Shown piece after piece: positions 31,524 to 44,000 of a stretch of 64,000 nt of DNA. Origin of the DNA: Archivesica marissinica (Eukaryota > Mollusca > Bivalvia > Venerida > Vesicomyidae); the NCBI GenBank assembly GCA_014843695.1, contig CM026404.1, positions 82,949,787-83,013,786 on the forward strand, read 5' to 3'. Numbering within the stretch: position 1 is the first letter of the stretch; every line of letters begins with the position of its first letter. The notes below the pieces were generated by a model, which was not told the origin of the DNA, did no database searches, and worked only from the letters and a program-made list of their open reading frames with translations. The translations under genes were made by a program, and so were the position numbers.

Positions 31524-31739
31524 CACCACCCGACCTCGTCACCACCAGACCTTGTCACCACCCGACCTCGTCACCACCCGACCTCGTCACCACCAGACCT
31601 CGTCACCACCCGACCTCGTCACCACCAGACCTTGTCACCACCAGACCTTGTCACCACCAGACCTTGTCACCACCAGACCTTGTCACCACCATACCTCGTC
31701 ACCACCCGACCTCGTCACCACCCGACCTTGTCACCACCT
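31524..31739. repeat. 16-bp tandem array, about 13 copies
   Basis: Unit CACCACCCGACCTCGT with CCAGACCTTGT variants. Begins at the gap edge, so the full length is unknown. Confidence 0.93.
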
Positions 31740-31837
31740 ATGTCATGAGAAGCATACTGTATAAACTGCTTTGTGACCTACCAAACGAAAACAATCTTTA
31801 CTGCAGTTTAAAAACATTCAAAAAATGAATCTTTCAG

Positions 31838-32000
31838 AAACACTCCATATCAGCTTGTACTGTTTTGGCGTTTGACTAAACTGAAGGAAGATGAAATTGC
31901 CGCGAGATTGTTGGCATCGTTTGACAAGCGGGTATCTCATATCTACCTCTGTATGGAAGAGCACTGTATGCTGCAGACACACGAACCTCCAGGTCTAAGG
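31838..32000 (+). CDS. TPR-protein exon 1 of those seen
   Basis: Acceptor GAATCTTTCAG, donor CTAAGG|GTATGT. Encodes NTPYQLVLFWRLTKLKEDEI then AARLLASFDKRVSHIYLCME and EHCMLQTHEPPGLR. Enters with one base, so an upstream exon must exist. Confidence 0.85.
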
Positions 32001-35000
32001 GTATGTGACAAAGGTGATTGTTGTGAAGAAATGTGGCAAGTATGAGGTTCTGTTAGCCGTAATTGGATTCAACCCCAAGCTCTACACTGTGGATTCCTTT
32101 CTGTAATATAACTGCTGTACGAGTCACAACTACTGGTGCTAGACCCGTTTGCTTTTCTTTAAGTTGTCCTGTTTTGTATTATCATATATATACATATGTA
32201 AACGAAACGAGCAATAAAATATGATTAATCTAATATACCATCAAAAGTCTAGAGTACTAGTCAACTTAAGCAGTTAGCCAGTACTAAACAGTTAGCCAGT
32301 ACTAAACAGTTAGCCAGTACTAAACAGTTAGCCAGTACTAAACAGATAGCCAGTACTAAACAGTTAGCCAGTACTAAACAGATAGCCAGTACTAAACAGA
32401 TAGCCAGTACTAAGCAGTTAGCCAGAGTACTAAACAATTAGCCAGTACTAAACATTTAGCCAGTACTAAACAGATAGCCAGTACTAAACAGTTAGCCAGT
32501 ACTAAACAGTTAGCCAGTACTAAACAGTTAGCCAGTACTAAACAGTTAGCCAGTACTAAACAGTTAGCCAGTACTAAACAGTTAGCCAGTATTAAACAGT
32601 TAGCCAGTACTAAACAGTTAGCCAGTACTAAACAGTTAGCCAGTACTAAACAGTTAGCCAGTACTAAACAGTTAGCCAGTACTAAACAGTTAGCCAGTAC
32701 TAAACAGATAGCCAGTACTAAACAGTTAGCCAGTACTAAACAGTTAGCCAGTACTAAACAGATAGCCAGTACTAAACAGTTAGCCAGTATTAAACAGTTA
32801 GCCAGTACTAAACAGTTAGCCAGTACTAAACAGTTAGCCAGTACTAAACAGTTAGCCAGTATTAAACAGTTAGCCAGTACTAAACAGTTAGCCAGTACTA
32901 AACAGTTAGCCAGTACTAAACAGTTAGCCAGTACTAAACAGTTAGCCAGTACTAAACAGTTAGCCAGTACTAAACAGTTAGCCAGTACTAAACAGTTAGC
33001 CAGTACTAAACAGTTAGCCAGTACTAAACAGTTAGCCAGTACTAAACAGTTAGCCAGTACTAAACAGTTAGCCAGTACTAAACAGTTAGCCAGTACTAAA
33101 CAGTTAGCCAGTACTAAACAGTTAGCCAGTACTAAACAGTTAGCCAGTACTAAACAGTTAGCCAGTACTAAACAGTTAGCCAGTACTAAACAGTTAGCCA
33201 GTACTAAACAGTTAGCCAGTACTAAACAGTTAGCCAGTACTAAACAGTTAGCCAGTACTAAACAGTTAGCCAGTACTAAACAGTTAGCCAGTACTAAACA
33301 GTTAGCCAGTACTAAACAGTTAGCCAGTACTAAACAGTTAGCCAGTACTAAACAGTTAGCCAGTACTAAACAGTTAGCCAGTACTAAACAGTTAGCCAGT
33401 ACTAAACAGTTAGCCAGTACTAAACAGTTAGCCAGTATAAACAGTTAGCCAGTATAAACAGTTAGCCAGTACTAAACAGTTAGCCAGTACTAAACAGTTA
33501 GCCAGTACTAAACAGTTAGCCAGTACTAAACAGTTAGCCAGTACTAAACAGTTAGCCAGTATTAAACAGTTAGCCAGTACTAAACAGTTAGCCAGTATTA
33601 AACAGTTAGCCAGTACTAAACAGTTAGCCAGTACTAAACAGTTAGCCAGTACTAAACAGTTAGCCAGTACTAAACAGTTAGCCAGTACTAAACAGTTAGC
33701 CAGTACTAAACAGTTAGCCAGTACTAAACAGTTAGCCAGTACTAAACAGTTAGCCAGTACTAAACAGTTAGCCAGTACTAAACAGTTAGCCAGTACTAAA
33801 CAGTTAGCCAGTACTAAACAGTTAGCCAGTAAACAGTTAGCCAGTACTAAACAGTTAGCCAGTACTAAACAGTTAGCCAGTACTAAACAGTTAGCCAGTA
33901 CTAAACAGTTAGCCAGTACAGTATAAACAGTTAGCCAGTACTAAACAGTTAGCCAGTACTAAACAGTTAGCCAGTATAAACAGTTAGCCAGTATTAACAG
34001 TTAGCCAGTACTAAACAGTTAGCCAGTACTAAACAGTTAGCCAGTACTAAACAGTTAGCCAGTACTAAACAGTTAGCCAGTACTAAACAGTTAGCCAGTA
34101 CTAAACAGTTAGCCAGTACTAAACAGTTAGCCAGTAAAACAGTTAGCCAGTATAAACAGTTAGCCAGTACTAAACAGTTAGCCAGTACTAAACAGTTAGC
34201 CAGTACTAAACAGTTAGCCAGTATTAAACAGTTAGCCAGTACTAAACAGATAGCCAGTACTAAACAGTTAGCCAGTACTAAACAGTTAGCCAGTATTAAA
34301 CAGTTAGCCAGTACTAAACAGTTAGCCAGTGTTAAACAGTTAGCCAGTACTAAACAGTTAGCCAGTACTAAACAGTTAGCCAGTACTAAACAGTTAGCCA
34401 GTACTAAACAGTTAGCCAGTATTAAACAGTTAGCCAGTACTAAACAGTTAGCCAGTATTAAACAGTTAGCCAGTACTAAACAGATAGCCAGTACTAAACA
34501 GTTAGCCAGTACTAAACAGTTAGCCATAGCCAGTATTAAACAGTTAGCCAGTACTAAACAGTTAGCCAGTATTAAACAGTTATCCAGTACTAAACAGTTA
34601 GCCAGTACTAAACAGTTAGCCAGTACTAAACAGTTAGCCAGTACTAAACAGTTAGCCAGTATTAAACAGTTAGCCAGTACTAAACAGTTAGCCAGTACTA
34701 AACAGTTAGCCAGTACTAAACAGTTAGCCAGTACTAAACAGTTAGCCAGTACTAAACAGTTAGCCAGTACTAAACAGTTAGCCAGTACTAAACAGTTAGC
34801 CAGTACTAAACAGTTAGCCAGTATTAAACAGTTAGCCAGTACTAAACAGTTAGCCAGTACTAAACAGTTAGCCAGTATAAACAGTTAGCCAGTACTAAAC
34901 AGTTAGCCAGTACTAAACAGTTAGCCAGTACTAAACAGTTAGCCAGTACTAAACAGTTAGCCAGTATTAAACAGTTAGCCAGTACTAAACAGTTAGCCAG

Positions 35001-38000
35001 TATTAAACAGTTAGCCAGTACTAAACAGTTAGCCAGTATTAAACAGTTAGCCAGTACTAAACAGATAGCCAGTACTAAACAGTTAGCCAGTACTAAACAG
35101 TTAGCCAGTACTAAACAGTTTGCCAGTATTAAACAGTTAGCCAGTACTAAACAGTTAGCCAGTATTAAACAGTTAGCCAGTATTAAACAGATAGCCAGTA
35201 CTAAACAGTTAGCCAGTATTAAACAGTTAGCCAGTACTAAACAAATAGCCAGTACTAAACAGTTAGCCAGTACTATACAGTTAGCCAGTACTAAACAGTT
35301 AGCCAGTATTAAACAGTTAGCCAGTACTAAACAGTTAGCCAGTACTAAACAGTTAGCCAGTACTAAACAGTTAGCCAGTACTAAACATTTAGCCAGTACT
35401 AAACAGTTAGCCAGTACTAAACAGTTAGCCAGTACTAAACAGTTAGCCAGTACTAAACAGTTAGCCAGTATTAAACAGTTAGCCAGTACTAAACAGTTAG
35501 CCAGTACTAAACAGTTAGCCAGTATTAAACAGTTAGCCAGTACTAAACAGATAGCCAGTACTAAACAGATAGCCAGTACTAAACAGTTAGCCAGTACTAA
35601 ACAGTTAGCCAGTATTAAACAGTTAGCCAGTATTAAACAGTTAGCCAGTATTAAACAGTTAGCCAGTACTAAACAGTTAGCCAGTATTAAACAGTTAGCC
35701 AGTACTAAACAGATAGCCAGTACTAAACAGTTAGCCAGTATTAAACAGTTAGCCAGTACTAAACAGTTAGCCAGTATTAAACAGTTAGCCAGTATTAAAC
35801 AGTTAGCCAGTACTAAACAGATAGCCAGTACTAAACAGTTAGCCAGTACTAAACAGTTAGCCAGTATTAAACAGTTAGCCAGTACTAAACAGTTAGCCAG
35901 TACTAAACAGTTAGCCAGTACTAAACAGTTAGCCAGTACTAAACAGTTAGCCAGTACTAAACAGTTAGCCAGTATTAAACAGTTAGCCAGTACTAAACAG
36001 ATAGCCAGTACTAAACAGTTAGCCAGTACTAAACAGTTAGCCAGTACTAAACAGTTTGCCAGTATTAAACAGTTAGCCAGTACTAAACAGTTAGCCAGTA
36101 TTAAACAGTTGGCCAGTATTAAACAGTTAGCCAGTACTAAACAGTTAGCCAGTATTAAACAGTTAGCCAGTATTAAACCGATAGCCAGTACTAAACAGTT
36201 AGCCAGTATTAAACAGTTAGCCAGTACTAAACAGATAGCCAGTACTAAACAGTTAACCAGTACTAAACAGTTAGCCAGTACTATACAGTTAGCCAGTACT
36301 AAACAGTTAGCCAGTATTAAACAGTTAGCCAGTACTAAACAGTTAGCCAGTACTAAACAGTTAGCCAGTACTAAACAGTTAGCCGGTACTAAACAGTTAG
36401 CCGGTACTAAACAGTTAGCCAGTACTAAACAGTTAGCCAGTACTAAACAGATAGCCAGTACTAAACAGTTAGCCAGTACTAAACAGTTAGCCAGTACTAA
36501 ACAGATAGCCAGTACTAAACAGTTAGCCAGTACTAAACAGATAGCCAGTACTAAACAGATAGCCAGTACTAAGCAATTAGCCAGAGTACTAAACAATTAG
36601 CCAGTACTAAACATTTAGCCAGTACTAAACAGATAGACAGTACTAAACAGATGGCCAGTACTAAACAGTTAGCCAGTACTAAACAGTTAGCCAGTACTAA
36701 GCAGATAGCCAGTACTAAGCAAATAGCCAGTACTAAGTAGATAGTCAGTACTAAGTATAAAGCCAGTACTAAGTAGATAGCCACTACCAAGCAAATAGCC
36801 AGTACTAAATAGATAGCCAGTACTAAATAGATTGCCAGTACTAAGTAGATAGCCAGTATTAAGTAAATAGCCAGTACTAAGTAGATAGCCAGTACTAAAT
36901 AGATAGCCAGTACTAAATATATAACCAGTACTAGGTAGATAGCCAGTACTAAGTAGATAGCCAGTACTAAATAGATAGCCAGTACTAAATAGATAGCCAG
37001 TACTAAATAGATAGCCAGTACTAAGTAGATGGCCAGTACTAAGTAGATAGCCAGTACTAAATAGATAGCCAGTACTAAATAGATAGCCAGTACTAAATAG
37101 ATAGCCAGTACTAAATAGATATCCAGTACTAAATAGATAGCCAGTACTATGTAGATAGCCAGTACTAAATAGATAGCCAGTACTAAATAGATAGCCAGTA
37201 CTAAATAGATAACCAGGACTAAATAGATAGCCAGTACTAAATAAATAGCCAGTACTAAGTAAATAGCCAGTACTAAGTAGATTGCCAGTACTAGGTAGAT
37301 GGCCAGTACTAAATAGATAGTCAGTACTAAATAGATAGCCAGTACTAGGTAGATAGTCAGTACTAGGTAGATAGTCAGTACTAGGTAGATAGCCAGTACT
37401 AAATAGATAGTCATTACTAAATAGATAGCCAGTACTAGGTAGATAGTCAGTACTAGGTAGATAGTCAGTACTAAGTAGATAGCCAGTACTAGGTAGATAG
37501 CCAGTACTAGGTAGATAGTCAGTACTAAATAGATAGTCATTACTAAATAGATAGCCAGTACTAGGTAGATAGTCAGTACTAGGTAGATAGTCAGTACTAG
37601 GTAGATTACCAGTACTAGGTAGATAGCCAGTACTAGGTAGATAGCCAGTACTAAATAGATAGCCAGTACTAGGTAGATGGCCAGTACTAGGTAGATGGCC
37701 AGTACTAAGTAGATGGCCAGTACTAAGTAGATGGCCAGTACTAGGTAGATGGCCAGTGCTAGGTAGATGGCCAGTACTAGGTAGATAGCCAGTACTAGGT
37801 AGATAGCCAGTACTAGGTAGATAGCCAGTACTAGGTAGATAGCCAGTACTAAGTAGATGGCCAGTACTAGGTAGATAGCCAGTACTAGGTAGATAGCCAG
37901 TACTAGGTAGATAGCCAGTACTAGGTAGATAGCCAGTACTAGGTAGATAGCCAGTACTAAATAGATGGCCAGTACTAGGTAGATAGCCAGTACTAGGTAG

Positions 38001-41000
38001 ATAGCCAGTACTAAATAGATGGCCAGTACTACGTAGATAGCCAGTACTAAATAGATGGCCAGTACTACGTAGATAGCCAGTACTAGGTAGATAGCCAGTA
38101 CTAGGTAGATGGCCAGTACTAGGTAGATAGCCAGTACTAGGTAGATAGCCAGTACTAGGTAGATAGCCAGTACTAAATAGATGGCCAGTACTAGGTAGAT
38201 GGCCAGTACTAGGTAGATGGCCAGTACTAGGTAGATGGCCAGTACTAGGTAGATGGCCAGTACTAGGTAGATGGCCAGTACTAGGTATATATCCAGTACT
38301 AGGTAGATTGCCAGTACTAGGTAGATAGCCAGTACTAGGTAGATGGCCAGTACTAGGTAGATGGCCAGTACTAGGTAGATGGCCAGAGTAGATAGCCAGT
38401 ACTAGGTAGATAGCCAGTACTAGGTAGATGGCCAGTACTAGGTAGATGGCCAGTACTAGGTAGATGGCCAGGGTAGATGGCCAGTACTAGGTAGATGGCC
38501 AGTACTAAGTAGATGGCCAGTACTAGGTAGATGGCCAGTACTAGGTAGATGGCCAGTACTAAGTAGATGGCCAGTACTAAGTAGATAGCCAGTACTAGGT
38601 AGATGGCCAGTACTAGGTAGATGGCCAGTACTAGGTAGATCGCCAGTACTAGGTAGATAGCCAGTACTAAGTAGATAGCCAGTACTAGGTAGATGGCCAG
38701 TACTGGGTAGATGGCCAGTACTAAGTAGATAGCCAGTACTAGATAGATGGCCAGTACTAGGTAGATGGCCAGTACTAGGTAGATGGCCAGTACTAGGGTA
38801 GATGGCCAGTACTAAGTAGATGGCCAGTACTAAGTAGATAGCCAGTACTAGGGTAGATAGCCAGTACTAAGTAGATAGCCAGTACTAGGGTAGATGGCCA
38901 GTACTAAGTAGATAGCCAGTACTAGGTAGATGGCCAGTACTAGGTAGATGGCCAGTACTAGGTAGATGGCCAGTACTAAGTAGATGGCCAGTACTAAGTA
39001 GATAGCCAGTACTAGGTTAGATAGCCAGTACTAAGTAGATGGCCAGGGTAGATAGCCAGTACTAAGTAGATAGCCAGTACTAGGTAGATGGCCAGTACTA
39101 GGTAGATGGCCAGTACTAGGTAGATGGCCAGTACTAGGTAGATAGCCAATACTAGGTAGATGGCCAGTACTAGGTAGATGGCCAGTACTAGGTAGATAGC
39201 CAGTACTAGGTAGATGGCCAGGGTAGATAGCCAGTACTAAGTAGATGACCAGTACTAGGTAGATGGCCAGTACTAGGTAGATGGCCAGGGTAGATAGCCA
39301 GTACTAGGTAGATGGCCAGTACTAATTAGATGGCCAGTACTAAGTAGATAGCCAGTACTAGGTAGATGGCCAGTACTAGGTAGATGGCCAGTACTAAGTA
39401 GATAGCCAGTACTAGGTAGATAGCCAGTACTAAGTAGATGGCCAGTACTAGGTAGATGGCCAGTACTAAATAGATGGCCAGTACTAGGTAGATGGCCAGT
39501 ACTAGGTAGATGGCCAGTACTAAGTAGATGGCCAGGGTAGATAGCCAGTACTAGGTAGATGGCCAGTACTAAGTAGATAGCCAGTACTAAGTAGATGGCC
39601 AGTACTAAGTAGATGACCAGTACTAGTAGATGGCCAGTACTAGGTAGATGGCCAGTACTAGTAGATGGCCAGTACTAGGTAGATGGCCAGTACTAGGTAG
39701 ATGGCCAGTACTAAGTAGATGGCCAGTACTAGGTAGATAGCCAGTACTAAGTAGATGGCCAGTACTAGGTAGATGGCCAGTACTAAATAGATGGCCAGTA
39801 CTAGGTAGATGGCCAGTACTAGGTAGATGGCCAGTACTAAGTAGATGGCCAGGGTAGATAGCCAGTACTAGGTAGATGGCCAGTACTAAGTAGATAGCCA
39901 GTACTAAGTAGATGGCCAGTACTAAGTAGATGACCAGTACTAGGTAGATGGCCAGTACTAGGTAGATGGCCAGTACTAGGTAGATGGCCAGTACTAGGTA
40001 GATAGCCAGTACTAGGTAGATGGCCAGTACTAGGTAGATGGCCAGTACTAGGTAGATGGCCAGTACTAGGTAGATGGCCAGTACTAGGTAGATGGCCAGT
40101 ACTAAGTAGATAGCCAGTACTAAGTAGATGGCCAGTACTAAGTAGATAGCCAGTACTAAGTAGATAGCCAGTACTAGGTAGATAGCCAGTACTAAGTAGA
40201 TGGCCAGTACTAAGTAGATAGCCAGTACTAAGTAGATGGCCAGTACTAAGTAGATGGCCAGTACTAAGTAGATGGCCAGTACTAGGTAGATAGCCAGTAC
40301 TAAGTAGATGGCCAGTACTAAGTAGATAGCCAGTACTAAGTAGATAGCCAGTACTAGGTAGATAGCCAGTACTAGGTAGATGGCCAGTACTAGGTAGATG
40401 GCCAGTACTAGGTAGATGGCCAGTACTAGGTAGATGGCCAGTACTAGGTAGATAGCCAGTACTAAGTAGATGGCCAGTACTAAGTAGATAGCCAGTACTA
40501 AGTAGATGGCCAGTACTAAGTAGATGGCCAGTACTAAGTAGATAGCCAGTACTAAGTAGATAGCCAGTACTAGGTAGATAGCCAGTACTAAGTAGATGGC
40601 CAGTACTAAGTAGATAGCCAGTACTAAGTAGATAGCCAGTACTAGGTAGATAGCCAGTACTAGGTAGATGGCCAGTACTAGGTAGATGGCCAGTACTAAG
40701 TAGATGGCCAGTACTAGGTAGATAGCCAGTACTAGGTAGATAGCCAGTACTAAGTAGATGGCCAGTACTAAGTAGATAGCCAGTACTAAGTAGATGGCCA
40801 GTACTAAGTAGATGGCCAGGGTAGATGGCCAGTACTAAGCAATGTGTTGAAAATGAGTTGTCGCTTTTTATATTTCAGCTTGTAGTATTCTTGCAACATA
40901 TAGACCATATTCTAAATGCAAGTGGCTTCAGTCGTGCATCAAAGGAGGTCCTTCTCCGAGCCATCAACATTGTGGTGAGTGTATCAGCTATATGACAGAT

Positions 41001-44000
41001 CCATCTATTGCGTGGTTTATATATGGTAAGGTAGTGCAATTTGATGTGATTCATACAAGAGGATTGTTTGCACAATGTCGCTGGTAGCCTGGTACACCTG
41101 ATGCAAAATGACAGTTGGTTTGGATATGTTTAAGTTTGAATACAACTCTGGGGTTAACCCTAACCCTAGCCTCTATTGATCACACAATGTGAACTATGGA
41201 GATCAGTCGTTATCCTATTATATTGGGCTATAAGTAAATATGGTGTGTGATGTCGTTATCCTATTATATTGGGCTATAAGTAAATATGGTGTGTGATATA
41301 TTTTAAGCATATTTTCAGCATTTAACAATGAAGTGTGTGCAATATATTCTGTGATTGTGAATTACATCTGGGTAAATGTTCGCCCTTGCAAAACAGAGTC
41401 GGGGCAGTTGTTCTCCCTAGTTGGGGCAGATGTCTGCCTCTACATAACAGAGTCGGGGTAGATGTCCGCCCATGCAAAACAGAGTCGGAGCAGTTATCCA
41501 CTTTAGTCGGGGCAGATGACTGCCCCTGCAAAACATAGTCGGGGCAGATGTCCGCCTTTGCAACACATAGTCGGGGCAGATGTCTGCCTTTGCAACACAT
41601 AGTCGGGGCAGATGTCCGCCTTTGCAAAACATAGTCGGGGCAGATGACCGCCTTTGCAACACATAGTCGGGGCAGATGTCCGCCTTTGCAACACATAGTC
41701 GGGGCAGATGTCCGCCTTTGCAAAACATAGTCCGGGCAGATGTCCTCCCTAGCCATTTTTGGAGTCGGGACAGATGTTCTTCGGGGCAAAATGTGCTACA
41801 ATCGGGTGCCCGTCCTTGCCTGAAATACTATACGAATGAGCACCATATGTCTTTCTCCACCAATAATAGCTTGAGCGTTGCCATATGATCTGAGCTCTTG
41901 GTATAAATATAAACCCCAAAAACACATACAAATAAACAAATATTTTATACTCAATATTTATATTTCACTGTGTAATGCAGGAAGATGGTTTACAGCGAGG
42001 TATGGTTGCCAATGTGGGGTACCGAGAAATCATGCTCAACAAATTAAAGTACAAACTGGCATGTATATACAGTACATTCTACCATACAGCTGAAAAGGGG
42101 ATACAGCTCCACAATGAAGTCATGCAACGAATTCAAAGGTTAGCTTACAGTCTTATATAGGAGCCTCTGTGGTGCATTGAATACAGTGTGTGCCTCGTAC
42201 CTGTGGGCTCTCGAGATTTGTCTCTCTCAGAACCACTGTGGCAGTGTCCACATTGCCTCTTCTCTCTCCTTCATAGCGATGGATTCCATTAGGAATGAGG
42301 TCTCAAGAGCAATTAAACTACAGGTAATGTGGTAAAATAGTGTTGAACTAATCGATGCTGGACAGTATTTTAATGATAGTCACACTTAGAAGTGAAAGTC
42401 GATGGATATATGGCCATGAATCTTTCTGAAAGATCCTTGATTGCACTTATGTTTATACTTTAATGCTTGTGTTTTTCTGTATGTGATGTAGGCATGCATT
42501 CACAATTATGGACATGCATTCACAATTATGGGCATGCATTCACAATTATGGGCATGCATTCACAATTATGGACATGCATTCACAATTATGGGCATGCATT
42601 CACAATTATGGACATGCATTCACAATTATGGGCATGCATTCACAATTATGGGCATGCATTCACAATTATGGGCATGCATTCACAATGATGGGCATGTATT
42701 CACAATTATGGGCATGCATTCACAATTATGGGCATGCATTCACAATTATGGGCATGCATTCACAATTACCGGCATGCATTCACAATTATGGGCATGCATT
42801 CACAATTATGGACATGCATTCACAATTATGGGCATGCATTCACAATTATCGGCATGCATTCACAATTATCGGCATGCATTCACAATTATCGGCATGAATT
42901 CACAATTATCGGCATGCATTCACAATTATCGGCATGCATTCACAATTATCGGCATGCATTCACAATTATCGGCATGCATTCACAATTATCGGCATGCATT
43001 CACAATTATCGGCATGCATTCACAATTATCGGTTCCCCATCATTTATCACAGTGAAATGGGGGTTACCTGTATTGGGGTCTGAAATTTATTTTTTTAATC
43101 AAATGTTCTAGGCTAAATGGCCGAGGATATGCAACATTTCTGCCGACCAGAGTTGATTTCTACCGGCAAATGTCCGACCACATGGACTGCATAACAAGAT
43201 GTCAGTGCTTTTATCCTACCTTTTTCTAGTATATGTATGTCTTATAGCCAGCTGGAAATATTAGAGCAACAATTTATATTTTGTCTTGCAGCCAGCTGGG
43301 ACCAAATGAGGAAACTAAAACATATAAGACATCAGATTTACTGGCTGAGCTGGGGCATTTGTCACATGGTATAGGTGTTGCATACCTTACCCTCGGAGAA
43401 AATGATAAGGTTATACATTAATATTGCAGTAAAATACAATGTCAACCAGTCTCTTATCAAAACAACACTCTCAATTAGTTTATAATCCACAATTAACACG
43501 TGTTATCACCTTTCACAAAGCCTGTATCATCTGATGATTGTGTTATCGACTGGTACATGTATTGTTTTGTGAATGTATATAGTGGAATAAATTTGTTTAA
43601 ACCAATAGATTTCTTACCTTTAGATACTGAGCCACATCTGTTGAACAGGTTTTGAATGACGTCTGATAATCCTCCATAATTTATGATTGTTCAATCTCAG
43701 CCATTTCAGTATCTGTTGAAGTATCTGTTGAAGTATCTGTTGGAGTATCTGTTTCAGTATCTGTTGAAATATCTGTTGGAATATCTGTTGAAGTATCTGT
43801 TGGAGTATCTGTTTCAGTATCTGTTGGAGTATCTGTTTCAGTATCTGTTGAAGTATCTGTTTCAGTATCTGTTGGAGTATCTGTTTCAGTATCTGTTGGA
43901 GTATCTGTTTCAGTATCTGTTTCAGTATCTGTTGGAGTATCTGTTTCAGTATCTGTTTCAGTATCTGTTTCAGTATCTGTTGGAGTATCTGTTGGAGTAT

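Noticed and set aside
33994..37540. Minus-strand frames of up to 578 residues with ANCLVL and AIYLVL repeats
   Set aside because: 18-bp satellite read in phase; no start context, no flanking domains, and no constraint beyond the DNA repeat.
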